From the NCBI GenBank assembly GCA_021234155.1, contig JAJEKV010000008.1, positions 12,816,448 through 12,880,447 on the forward strand: a stretch of DNA of 64,000 nt. The letters are read 5' to 3'. Shown piece by piece: positions 22,400 to 34,189 of this stretch (positions within the stretch are counted from its first letter, which is position 1; each line of letters starts with the position of its first letter). The DNA is from Isoetes taiwanensis. Taxonomy: Eukaryota; Streptophyta; Lycopodiopsida; Isoetales; Isoetaceae. Both the position numbers and the translations under genes were made by a program. Under the pieces are notes generated by a model, which did no database searches, had not been told where the DNA came from, and saw nothing but the letters and a program-made list of their open reading frames with translations.

Positions 22400-24240
22400 T
22401 AGGTGATTTTATAACAGAGTGGCTTCATTTAAACTTCCTACATGAATGGGCGATGTCTCGATCTTATTACCTGAAATAGAAACACTTCCAGATGCAGCAG
22501 CACTTTCTATAAGGTCACGAAAAATATTTCTTCAAAGCAGATTTTTCTTTTAACACCATATCCAAATCATTCATATATGCATCGTCTATTTCAAGCGGCA
22601 CAAGACTACGTAACACGTAACTACTGACTTCCAAGAAGTTGACACATTCAAGTGTTGGAGATATCACATTTAGGCTGATTTCCAAATGAGGAACACAAAC
22701 AAGCTACCTTCTCACCAAATTCCCGGATAATCCAAACATTCAAATTTTTAACATTATTATGAAAAAGACCGCCATACACGTCTTACCACTATTCGCAAAG
22801 CCGTCCATAGCAAGAAGCTTTTGCGACAACTCCACTTTGATCATAACGGATGATATGCTTGACACTTTTATGACTGTGGATGCTCATATCGGGACTTCAA
22901 TGGGCACACCGATCAACCGCCATCCGTAATTGCAAAGACTCGCGAACTCTTGTTGGTAAAGTTAACATTGATCTCATGATTTCAGCCAATTTATCCAAGT
23001 AGAAATGGTTTTCCATGACACATCATTTGTATTATACCGGTGTCTTTTTCTAGAGCGATTAATTGAGGGGCACAAAAACATAAATCTGCCGTAAACTTAT
23101 CCTAGACCTCGTGTGGTGAAGATAGAACTCCAAGCGCCTCCAACACTCTATCCGCCACCTTCATAACATCTAACGGGCTGCAGAAATCCACGGTTTGCAC
23201 TTGTTGATCTTTGCCATGCCAATTCTTGCTGGTGGTCTCACAATACTCCAAGTATTCATTCACAAAATCTCTCCCAACAAAAAAGTGAAAAGTCCTCGAC
23301 CTTATATAACTCTTTTGCCCCTAATCAAAAAAACATGACATACAATAAAAGGCTTAACCTCTTCGAGCCCCAAGTTGGTAATAACACGATGCACAAGATC
23401 GTGAGATCCTCGGCCCGGTCTTCCTTACTCAATATGTCTAACTTCTTCCTCTTCAAGTGAAGCCACTGCGAAAAGAATCTTCCATTGCAACCTCAAAGTG
23501 AGTCCAGTACCTTCATAAATTTGACATCCTTATAGATTTCAATCATTTTCTTCAATACCGCGTATTCATAACCCTAGCATCCTATGCCCGGCGTAATATT
23601 CTGTTAAAACCACGGAATAAATTTTGCAACCTGCACAACAAAAAACATGTTAGAATAAATAAAAATACACAAACAAATAAAGAAAAATAAAATCAAGACC
23701 ATTTAGTTTGGTGGATATGGCTTGCCATTGATTCGACACACATATAGCATGAACTGCTCAAAATTGTCGGACAAGATTATTCAATTCCAAGTCTTCAATC
23801 TTAAAGATCAATTGGTTTCCAATGTGCATCCGCCATGCATCAAATCTTCCCAAGACCAATTCATCCTTTGTTTCCAAAGGATTCAAAAGCATTATTCACG
23901 CTTTGCTAACAAGTTAGGATCCAAATCAACAAACCCCCAGGTCTTAAATGGCTTCTTTCCATGACGCCGATCAGTAATCTCACTCACATCCATACTATTA
24001 CTTTTTCCATCAGCTTATTTCTTACGTAATCACACTAAAAGTCCAACCCTATTTCAATATTCTTTTTCCACCAACATCTCATCATTTCAAGCTCTTCCCA
24101 CCAACAAAGGCTCATATCGCCAAATGAACTTCCATCCTTCAAAGACTCCTCAAATGGGATACCGAGACTAAAAGATGGGTCATCAAGAACTCGGATGCAT
24201 TCGGAAAGCATCATGTTTTCATTAGCAATCTACTAAACCT
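22400..24240 (-). pseudogene. Decayed tyrosine-recombinase-like gene (Crypton/DUF3504-like)
   Basis: Reading downward: ATG at about 24,214 opens 60 codons (VLDDPSFSLGIPFEESL, WWEELEMM) to a TAG. After a frame change, SEITDRRHGKKPFKTWGFVD and LDPNLLAKRE follow, then LGRFDAWRMHIGNQL, DNFEQFMLYVCRINGKPYPPN (about 23,710-23,770), a probable intron with acceptor TTGTTGTGCAG (about 23,632), FRGFNRILRRA (about 23,600), YKDVKFMKVLDSL, HLKRKKLDILSKED (about 23,430) and YLEYCETTSKNWHG (about 23,215). The pattern of a WRM-like helix, a KDG-YPPN-L motif, a G-NR-LR helix, a DVKF-K element and an E-SKN motif resembles the SAM-like core-binding and early catalytic region of DUF3504/Crypton-type tyrosine recombinases. 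The catalytic Arg-His-Arg-Tyr set is not identified. At least six stops or shifts are present. Confidence 0.4.
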
Positions 24241-24249
24241 ATTAAACCT

Positions 24250-24867
24250 ACTAATAAACAAATAACTAATCTAATACAGGTCAAAGCCTGAACCTCCTTT
24301 TGCTAGAAAAAAAAAACCAACATGCATGAAGTCTTACCTCCAAAACCGAGCTGTTACAAGTAAAACCTTCATTTGCAAGAAATCTTGAACCTCCAGAACC
24401 ATCTGCAAGAATAAAAATGCATAAAACACTTGCATGCAAACAAAAAAACTAAATCTCGACCCTAAATCTTACTTTCAGACTCTAAAGACACCACAGAGCA
24501 TTTCGCCGAAGCACTAGTCGCCAGAATCAACAATGCATCCTTCCCTAAACCTGCAAGCCAGACAAATACACTTAAAAAATAAAAAAATCATGAAAACTTA
24601 AAGAATCTTCGAAAGAAACCTTCGACATTTGTCTTTTCTGCTCCAACTCCAGTAATACTAGCTTCTGGTACAGCTATTGAAGAAGAATCAGTAAGAAGAA
24701 ACCTTACAGCCACAAAAATATCTATGCAAGTAACAACAAAAAAAAATTGCTTTTCAAAAACGGGAGAAGGGTCGAGCTAGTGCCTTCATCTTTCCCCGCT
24801 TGGCTCGATGGAGCTGTGGGAGGTCTGCCACAGCCTCGGCGGAATAATGGCACCCCAGAGAGGAGCC
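24250..24867. other. No gene recognised
   Basis: AT-rich sequence, probably upstream flank of the preceding minus-strand gene, ending in a short GC-richer segment and an A16 tract (24,868-24,883) that marks the left edge of the duplication. Confidence 0.4.
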
Positions 24868-24883
24868 AAAAAAAAAAAAAAAA

Positions 24884-26961
24884 CCCAGTAAACCTAGAAT
24901 CCTAGGTCCGACATCAATCCTCGGTCAATCCCAAGGATTGTATTATCAACCCAGATTCAAACTTACGTAAGAATTGCCTGGTACTTATTGTCCTTTAGCC
25001 TCTAGAACCTCTGAATTGAAAATTACATGACCAAGACAAGCCATAATATGCCATTTCTAACTTTCATAAGTCTTGTTTATGCCAATGTCATCAACAAGAA
25101 CAATATTAAACTGGATGTCTTGCATACAAGCTTGCATGCACGCTTTTCTTAAAAAACATAAGTCAAGATAATCTTGTTCGTTAGCATTTATAGCCCCATG
25201 AACATATCCCTTATGATAATATTTTGCTTTCTGCACTTGCAGTTTCAACGTATAGCATGCAAATTGAAAGTATATAACATGGAAAATACAACCTGTATGC
25301 TTAAAAGCATATAAGGATGACATAGAACATGTGTGAGAAGAAGAAATCCAGTTCTAGTAGATGGTATCGGGTCACCATTTGATAAATCTTTTTATTTCGC
25401 CTCCAAATTCCGGCAAATCCAACAAAACTAGAACAAAATAGCAACAAAGGCAGGGAGAGGTCCCAGACTGGCCAATCATCAAAACATTAGCATGTAAAAT
25501 GGTAATGATTGAAGGCCAAAAGGTACAATGGAGCCTCTCGGTTTATACTTGATCGCCTTTGTAACCTTTTTGCCCTGTTAGTTAGAAAAGCATAGAGAAT
25601 GGAAGGAAAAATGTATGTAATTTCATTTCCATACTGGTAGTCTAAAAGGTACAGAGTGCCCCAATGCATAAAAAATGTATCACCACAGTTAGTTTCACCA
25701 AATATATGTCGGTTAATAAACCGCCAAGAAAGCACAACTTGTGGTGTAGCAGTTAAAAATAAACAATTCTCTAAGTCGGCTTTGTTATCATAAGGATAGG
25801 GAGACGTTTGCAAGTGTTTCCCAAACATCTATTATGCAAAAGATGGAAAAATCCTCTCCCTCCATATGTTTTAACCTGAGCTTTTAGCATTGAAATATGC
25901 CAAACTCTATGATGTTTTCTAAGAAATGTAAATAAAGCTGATATGGCAAAATATAGCAAAGGTTTTTCAAAATATATGCCCTGTGAAGATAAACAAACGA
26001 ATAACGAGCACACAATATTGTCTTATCAAGATTTTAAGCTTTACATTCTGCTATCTCTGTTATAATCCTCTTTCAATAAAAAACCTAGATACCTGATTGT
26101 TTTGTTGATCAGAGTTGAAAGGATCTTCTTGGCATGCCTCTGGGACTGTGAGATCGTAGCATTATCCTTATTGTATTGTGCATGGATTAACTGCTTTTGC
26201 AATAGCATTGCCCTTCTTGCTTGCATTCATGTTGTGTCCATCAATAGCATTTTGCCTTTGGCCATTGCCGTTTTTCATCACCCATTTCAGAAACTACACC
26301 TCTCAGATAGAATGTCTTCTACAGAAAATCGGTGATCCTAGGGAATGCATAAAGAGCGGAGCGCCGTCTCTTTGCCGTCTCTCTGAATATGATAAACCCT
26401 AAATGCTAGGGTTTTCCTTTTTGCCAAAAAGGCAGCAAACCCTAAGTGTTGCCATGTGGAGTAGAACGCACCTTTGTGCTCTTTGGGCAAGAGGCATCAT
26501 TCCTTCATGCACTTTAGAATGAGCACAAACAAAAATTCAATGCATGCAAAGTAATGTTATTTTATATTGACACATGGCAAGCATGCCATGCATCATTTTC
26601 TTCCCACTTTTTTTGCAAAAATTATATGGTTACCACGAATGATCTATAAGCAAATATTTCTCTTTGGCATAAAAATTGCATGCTTAGCACAAATGCACGT
26701 GCAATTTGCAATGTCATATTGTGAGAGGTTTCCTGCAATTTGCAATATGTCATATTGTGACAGGTTTATATGCAATTTTCTTTACCACAAGCCTGATCAC
26801 TTGGGTCAAAGGGAAATCTTATAGAGGATATTATATATATTCCTAGAGCAACTCATAGTAGATACAAAGGTCTACTAAAATGCCAAGAGATATTCACATC
26901 TCAAAATGATATCTAGAAATATCCTATCACATAAAATAGGCATATTCATAATTAAAAAAAA
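24884..26961. repeat. 2.1-kb direct duplication, unit A
   Basis: Nearly identical to 27,821-29,970. It starts after an A-tract with CCCAG-AAACCTAGAATCCTAGG and ends with GGCATATTCATAATT followed by an A-tract. It has no TG..CA borders, so it is unlikely to be an LTR. Longest frames are 80-113 codons with no recognisable domain. A palindromic CCTAAATGCTAGGG lies near 26,398. Function is unknown. Confidence 0.9.
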
Positions 26962-27820
26962 GCCTACCTCCATCCGTAGGACTGGGTTGACCATTTTTGT
27001 AGAGGTCTGTAACATAGGGGAGGGCTGACCCCTACTGTACAGCAGAGGTCGAACCCAACCCTATTGCAAATCTTTATTCCCTATTGAATTAAACAAATTG
27101 AATGACCAAATTCACTACATACCATTTCATTGCTGGCTGTTGATTATTTGTATGAGATGTACACCATATTTGAGCCTTCGAATATCATTCCTTTGTATGT
27201 ACAACAGTATTCTGCATTTTTCTGTACAATCGCAAATTTGTTGATGATATCTATCATATCCTTCATCAGTGACAATGACAGGCCACGGAATGGGAGCCAT
27301 ATAAATGGCTTTTTATTTTTTTTGGGTGGCCGAATGGCATATGAGGTACATGACCTCTTTATTTTTTCCAGATATCTATCTGGTGTATTTCATAAGGGTA
27401 TTCCCATATACTTTGCACATCTAATCAGCATTTAAATATGACTTGAGCTTGTACATTTGAGGATTGCATACCTTTTAACAATCAAAATTGATGGTATGTC
27501 CATGTCCAACTCCTCCTTTTTTGGTTTGACCTGGCACTCCCTTTGGACTGTAGAGAGATGACCCAAAGTCTATCTCTTTCGTACATCTATCTTGGGGTAT
27601 TCCATTTTGCTAGCAGCTTACCTTAAAACAATTATAGTTCACTATTTCATGTAGGGACACCTCAAAGTCCAATTCTCCAATGTATTTTTTTTTATCCTGA
27701 AACAATGTCAGATCAAGGTGAGTATCATGCAATCCTTTGTTACTTATTTCGTTACAGGGCTGAGGCTAAAGGACGTAAGCAACCCTGGTTATACCAAGGA
27801 GTTGAAGTGTCTAAAAAAAA
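26962..27820. other. Spacer between duplication units
   Basis: Unique sequence of about 860 bp with a 101-codon frame (27,130-27,435) lacking recognisable motifs. Contains a short GC-richer block at 26,985-27,060. Confidence 0.45.
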
Positions 27821-29965
27821 CCCAGCCAAACCTAGAATCCTAGGTCTGACATCAATCCTCGGTCAATCCCAAGGATTGTATTATCAACCCAGATTCAAAC
27901 TTACGTAAGAATTGCCTGGTACTTATTGTCCTTTAGCCTCTAGAACCTCTGAATTGAAAATTACATGACCAAGACAAGCCATAATATGCCATTTCTAACT
28001 TTCATAAGTCTTGTTTATGCCAATGTCATCAACAAGAACAATATTAAACTGGATGTCTTGCATACAAGCTTGCATGCACGCTTTTCTTAAAAAACATAAG
28101 TCAAGATAATCTTGTTCGTTAGCATTTATAGCCCCATGAACATATCCCTTATGATAATATTTTGCTTTCTGCACTTGCAGTTTCAACGTATAGCATGCAA
28201 ATTGAAAGTATATAACATGGAAAATACAACATGTATGCTTAAAAGCATATAAGGATGACATAGAACATGTGCAGAAGAAGAAATCCAGTTCTAGTAGATG
28301 GTATCAGTCACCATTTGATAAATCTTTTTATTTCGCTTCCAAATTCCAGCAAATCCAGCAAACTAGAACAAAATAGCAACAAAGACAGGAGAGGTCCGGT
28401 ACCTGCAGCCAATCATCAAAACATTAGCATGTAAAATGGTAATGATTGAAGGGCCAAAAGGTACAATGGAGCCTCTCAGTTTATAACTGATCAGCCTTTG
28501 TAACCTTTTGCCCTGTTAGTTAGAAAAGCATAGAGAATGGAAGGAAAAATGTATGTAATTTCATTTCCATACAGTAGTCTAAAAGGTACAGAGTGCCCCA
28601 ATGCATAAAAATGTATCACCACTGTTAGTTTCACCAAATATATGTCGGTTAATAAACTGCCAAGAAAGCACAACTTGTGGTGTAGCAGTTAAAAAATAAA
28701 CAATTCTCTAAGCTGGCCTGTTATCATAAGGATAGGGAGACGTTTGCAAGTGTTTCCCAAACATCTATTATGCAAAAGATGGAAAAATCCTCCCTCCATA
28801 TGTTTTAACCTGAGCTTTTAGCATTGAAATATGCCAAACTCTATGATGTTTTCTAAGAAATGTAAATAAAGCTGATATGGCAAAATATAGCAAAGGTTTT
28901 TCAAAATATATGCCCTGTGAAGATAAACGAATAACAAGCACACAATATTGTCTTATCAAGATTTTAAGCTTTACATTCTGCTATCTCTGTTATAATCCTC
29001 TTTCAATAAAAAACCTAGATACCTGATTGTTTTGTTGATCAGAGTTGAAAGGATCTTCTTGGCATGCCTCTGGGACTGTGAGATCGTATCATTATCCTTA
29101 TTGTATTGTGTCATTATCCTTATTGTATTGTGCATGGATTAACTGCTTTTGCAATAGCATTGCCCTTCTTGCTTGCATTCATGCTGTGTCCATCAATAGC
29201 ATTTTGCCTTTGGCCATTGCCGTTTTTCATCACCCATTTCAGAAACTACACCTCTCAGATATCGGTGATCCTATTTGTGAGCTCGAAGAAGGGAAATCAG
29301 GGGAATGCATAAAGAGCGGAGCGCCGTCTCTTTGCCGTCTCTCTGAATATGATAAACCCTAAATGCTAGGGTTTTCCTTTTTGCCAAAAAGGCAGCAAAC
29401 CCTAAGTGTTGCCTCCTGTTACTTGCTTATCATAAACGTTAATGTGGAGTTAATGTGGAGTAGAACGTACCTTTGTGCTCTTTGGGCAAGAGGCATCATT
29501 CCTTCATGCACTTTAGAATGAGCACAAACAAAAATTCAATGCATGCAAAGTAATGTTATTTTATATTGACACATGGCAAGCATGCCATGCATCATTTTCT
29601 TCCCACTTTTTTTGCAAAAATTATATGGTTACCACGAATGATCTATAAGCAAATATTTCTTTGGCATAAAAATTGCATGCTTAGCACAAATGCACGTGCA
29701 ATTTGCAATGTCATATTGTGAGAGGTTTCCTATATTGTGAGAGGTTTCCTGCAATTTGCAATATGTCATATTGTGACAGGTTTATATGCAATTTTCTTTA
29801 CCACAAGCCTGATCACTTGGGTCAAAGGGAAATCTTATAGAGGATATTATATATATTCCTAGAGCAATTCATAGTAGATGCAAAGGTCTACTAAAATGCC
29901 AAGGGATATTCACATCTCAAAATGATATCTAGAAATATCCTATCACATAAAATAGGCATATTCAT

Positions 29966-29970
<5 letters not shown>
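27821..29970. repeat. 2.1-kb direct duplication, unit B
   Basis: Second unit. It carries extra small tandem duplications not in unit A: a 21-bp TCATTATCCTTATTGTATTG unit (about 29,090-29,130), GTGAGAGGTTTCCT (about 29,717-29,750) and a doubled TTAATGTGGAG (about 29,440-29,458), plus an added CCTCCTGTTACTTGC stretch. It ends in an A34 tract. Confidence 0.9.

Positions 29971-30003
<33 letters not shown>
29970..30003 (+). repeat. A34 homopolymer
   Basis: Thirty-four uninterrupted adenines at the right edge of duplication unit B. Unit A has only 8 at the equivalent place. Confidence 0.95.
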
Positions 30004-30004
<1 letters not shown>

Positions 30005-30056
30005 GAAGGCAAAAGGGAGAGAAAAAAAGAGTCTCTCTCCCCTATTTCAATATTGT

Positions 30057-30173
30057 GGGGGAAGGGGAGTTGGTCCCCCTTTTTTCCGGGGGCAGTGACC
30101 CGCCTCCCAGCTAACTTGCAGGATTTGCCGGGACCCACTGCCACCTAGAAAGGGGTCCCAACTACCCTTCCCC
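30057..30173. repeat. Long imperfect hairpin (foldback element)
   Basis: The left arm (GGGGAAGGGGAGTTGG, then GGGGGCAGTGACCCG) is matched in reverse complement by the right arm (CGGGACCCACTGCC, then GGGGTCCCAACTACCCTTCCCC). The arms are about 46 nt around a loop of about 24 nt, with a few mismatches. A smaller inverted repeat (GGGAGAGA / TCTCTCTCCC) flanks it on the left at 30,015-30,041. It may be a MITE-sized foldback or a small-RNA-like hairpin. There is no other copy in the window. Confidence 0.65.
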
Positions 30174-30179
30174 ATACAT

Positions 30180-31489
30180 TCTCCTTTCTCGGCCTTGCCT
30201 TGAATACCCGTAACCTAAACTTCTAAATTGATCTCCACGCCACTAATTGCTATTCGATTATAAACCATCTCTTTTTCTTTCCTCTACTGGTTTAGCATCT
30301 ACAATAACAAAACCTATACGGGCAAGCATGCATATTTGTTTTAAGAAGTCGTTAAAATCAAATTTTGCTTCCATAATTTTCCTTTCAATTTCTCGGGGGC
30401 TTCCTCTTTCCCTCTAATTTGATTGTTGCATGGTACAAGACGGTGGAGTTATCTATCCCTAGCTTCTCCACCCGACAAACTTCTACCTCTAATAAAGCAG
30501 TGACACATAGTTTCCTCTTTTCCCTTTCTTGCTGCGCAAAACAATCACAAGTGACCATTGGTAGCTATCCGGCTATGCAAAATCTTGGTGGAGGATTAGT
30601 AGCTATTCCGCACCATAGCTATTCTGTAAACAAGTTTTTGGGGGTTTTGTTACGGCGGTTGAGTCGCACACTTGAGGAAAGTGATGCAGTTTTTAAGCCA
30701 TAAGTTAGCACGCCTTCTAAGTTAAGCCCTATAATTTCGGGCTATGGGTCATGCAGTGATTGGTGCCCCGGTGCCTCGGATCCCTACGCGCCGCCCGCAT
30801 CATGGCGTGAACTTTAATTCTCTCCGGTGAAGATCGAGTCTCTAGCATTGCGGTTTTACGTGAATGTATTTACCAGCCGCAGATCAGGAGTCTCGATCAG
30901 AAATCTGAGAGATACTTGGAACACTCAATAGGTTTGAATATAAATTCTGGTTTGATGTTAAGACAGGGATCTCATTGCACATCTACATGCATGTTATTTG
31001 TCTGCAGTTTCATAGGCTGATAGATTAAATACATAACGGGTAAGTAACCTATACAACATGTAATTGGGCATTTTATTACATGGATGAGCTTTTGATGGGT
31101 GAAACTCCAGAGATTGCTCGGCAAAACGATATGGCTAACTTGGTCAAAGATAGCTTGAAGCAATTTAGCCGGTTACATCTTAAATCATAGTTTTTCTTTT
31201 TAGAACACAAGGTAAAAAATCATAGGTTCAAATCCTCGCATGTCCTAAAACATTTTGATGAGATGATGAAGAGAAATGTTTGTGTGGCAGCCTTGGCCGT
31301 CGTGATAAATTTCTTGTAATATTTAATACATAGATGCCTAGTTTGAATATTTTCTTAACTAATAATACCTACTAATATTTCCCAAGCAATCAAACCTAAT
31401 CAAATGCAAAAAACCCGAACCCAAGCCTAAACCTATACAAAACTAAACCCAAGCCTAAAACTATCTAAGCCTCATGTTGCCTTTTTTGA
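30180..31489. other. No gene recognised
   Basis: Only short frames, the longest 94 codons (30,419-30,703), without motifs. A B-box-like GGTTCAAATCC at 31,224 is isolated; no matching tRNA structure could be drawn. Confidence 0.4.
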
Positions 31490-32062
31490 TTTTTTTTTTT
31501 TTTTTTTTTTGGAAGGTGGGGGAGGTGTGGTTCATTGTGGTCTAGACCTAATAGTCTGGCATTGCACATAGGGAGAGTATGGGCTCGACTCCTCTTACAT
31601 GATGCATCGCCTCAATGAGGCAGGTCGTTTATGGACATGAGAGATCATGGTCATCTAACTACCTGCATGCCCATGGCACTATATGGATGAGACAAGCTCT
31701 CATGCCTGCCTCAACGAACTGGAGGAGAAGGAAACCCTGGAGTGGTATTTTAGGATCATGTCTCTGGTAGACTATAATTGGCGTCTGATGTCTTCCAGCC
31801 TATGCAAAGTATGCACATGAGGGGCGGATGGAGTGGACAACCTAAGCCAATGTTCTATGCCAGCCAACTCTGTTGTTACCTCTGTGTGTCGCTACCTTGA
31901 GGACCTAGTTCGCTAGTCAACCCCATGAGTATGAACCCTAGGGAGTTGCTTAAATGTATGTCATTGACATGGATGATGATGGTGGTGATAAGCTGTTGAG
32001 GTGGCTTATTATGCTTTCTTTGTATTGATCATGACATGTATGGTGATATAGTACATGCTTCC
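31490..32062. repeat. Dispersed repeat, copy 2, preceded by T21
   Basis: Diverged copy of 12,303-13,075. A run of 21 T (31,490-31,510) borders its left side, which would be a poly(A) tail if the element is read on the minus strand. That would point to a retroposon. Orientation and family are unresolved. Confidence 0.4.
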
Positions 32063-32801
32063 GCAATTTAGAGCATGATTGGGCAATGGCACCTCCATAT
32101 CCTTTGCCTAGCACTTGCTCATCACAAGTGGCATGAGTCAGATGGAAGATCCATGTTGTCAATGCTGGTTATTGAGGTGGATGAATCTCAATATCTATAT
32201 GGTCGTAGATGTAGGGGATGTCGCAACCACGCTCATAGAGAATGTGTTCTCTTTGCAAAATGACGGATAATATTATAGACCATTAATAACAAGAGATTGA
32301 AGACTCCATTATGCGAAAATAACTTATTGTATGGATAAAGGATCTTCCAGTGCTACTCCATGAAAGATTGTAATTGACCCTCTTGAAAATATTCCATTAT
32401 TTTTATTATGCCACTTTTCTTAAGTTGATTTAGAGCCTTTTAACTCACCTGTAATGTCAATATGATTGTCTCAAACTCAACACCGCCCTCGTAGATGCAA
32501 TCACTGTCTTCGTTATCGTGGTATCATTATATTGAATGGTTCCATGTTTTGTAGTTGCTTCAAAGTATCTCTTAAATATCTAGCTCCCAAGTAGGCGCTT
32601 TAGATACACAATAATTTTGGTTTGCTTAAGTTCTAGATGTATCTTATAATCTTAGGAGCAGTTAGTGACAAATATGATAACGTCAAGCAGGCTCTCTTAG
32701 AGATTATTCTTTATGTACTATTATCCACAAATTCTACTAGATGAATGAAGCTCCCCCACTTAAACTGCTTGTTCCATATATAGTTTCACAACATATGTTC
32801 T

Positions 32802-32815
32802 AAGATCTGGACATC
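32802..32815 (+). repeat. Target-site duplication, left copy
   Basis: AAGATCTGGACATC, identical to 34,176-34,189. The duplicated bases encode the shared ...DVQI residues of the split integrase. Confidence 0.85.
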
Positions 32816-34175
32816 AAATGTTATTTTACTTCAAACTGTCGCAGAACGAAGATAATGCCGTTCACGGCTTCTTGGCGCCTTCACGGCTAGGGCGGCGGCA
32901 GGGAAAGGGGCCGCCCCTTTTCCTTGCTTTCGGCACTGCAGTGGTCAAAATCTTCTTCCAATTCCTGTTTCTGATGGCTAGCACAAGGGTTTTGGCGATT
33001 TGGTACTTCAGATTCTGCATCAATCGGCTTCCTTTTTTTGGTTTCTTGGAGCTTCTTCATGGCGGCCTCTCCAGCCTTCTCAGATAATCCACTAACGTGG
33101 ATCTTTACTCTGATGCTTCCGGATTGGGTAAGCATTGTGATTTCCCATTGATCAAGCATGGATGTTTGGCCGTTTCTTAGCAACCCATTTCTTCCTTGAC
33201 TTTTTCTCTGTGGATGCACACCGAAATGGCCAAGATTGCCTATAAGGTTGAGTAATCAAGATGCAGGGCTATGAGAGAAGATGCTTCAATTTTCCAGGAA
33301 ATCTGGCAGCTTTATTTCTTAATCCAGGTCTGTAATACCAGATGCCTTTCCCTTCCTCTTGCTCTTTCCTACTAGCAGAAAGGTTTAGAGATGATTCTTG
33401 AAAAAGAAGGAGAACAGATTAACCCGTTTATTCAGATTTATTGATAAATATGATCTGGGCCAGATTGCCGAGCTAGGGAATTTCTTATGTTTCTACAGGT
33501 AGTATGGCAGTTGCAAGATGGCTTGAATTAAAGCTCTTGGTTTTGCTCAGGTACTGCTATGCCTGAGCGGTTTTTCAAGTACTGATGCTTGATTGCCACT
33601 GGTACTGTTATGCCAGGAACCACATGTCTTCAAATACTGATATGTTTGGATGGCATGCTGCTTATTCAAGTTCATGCTTGAGATTGCCATACCTTTAGTG
33701 GCGGGGCTTTGTGTCTAGCCATTTCATGTAGACTTCTCCTGACAATGCAGCATCTCTCCTGGAACAATCCGTATTGATTAATTTGCAGAATGGGTTATTT
33801 GGAGCTGTGTTAGCTTCCTTGAGCAATGCGGGAGATTGCTCATGATTTCTTCATGCCTTTCTCTGTTCATCTCTACTCTTGCAAGAGGTGGTTTTTATGG
33901 TGCTATCAAGACTTATTTGCAGCTAAAGGAAAGTGTGTACTTGGCTCCTGTAGTACTCCATCTAGCTGGGAAGATTGGTTCTGATCATGTAGTACTAGTT
34001 CGATAGAAGAAGAGGTTGAGAAATGCATATCAGTACTGTAGTTGTGAATATGAAATCTGATCCATTTGGGATCCATGTGCTTAATTTCTATCTCTGGTCC
34101 ATAAAGGGGCCATATGTTGTAATTCTTCCTATCTATTAATACAAAAAATTTCTTACCTTCAAAAAAAAAAAAAAA
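32816..34175 (+). mobile_element. Poly(A) retrocopy inserted in the Gypsy integrase
   Basis: The insert is flanked by an exact 14-bp duplication AAGATCTGGACATC (32,802-32,815 and 34,176-34,189) and ends in an A-run starting at 34,161. These are hallmarks of LINE-driven target-primed insertion. The 3' end (TTGTAATTCTTCC...TTAATACAAAAAATTTC before the tail) looks like a plant L1-type or L1-mobilised transcript end. No RT is present. A 110-codon frame on the opposite strand (33,219-32,887) is Lys/Glu-rich (KAGEAAMKKLQETKKRK), which could mean an inverted 5' part or chance. The source transcript is unknown. Confidence 0.8.
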
Positions 34176-34189
34176 AAGATCTGGACATC
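34176..34189 (+). repeat. Target-site duplication, right copy
   Basis: Second copy of AAGATCTGGACATC, following the poly(A) tail directly. Confidence 0.85.

Noticed and set aside
24884-29970. Interpretation of the 2.1-kb pair as LTRs of one retrotransposon
   Set aside because: No TG..CA ends, no primer-binding site or polypurine tract, no coding in the 860-bp interior, and both units are bounded by A-tracts.
31215-31245. tRNA-like B box GGTTCAAATCC
   Set aside because: No acceptor, D or anticodon stems could be formed around it, and there is no A box at proper spacing.
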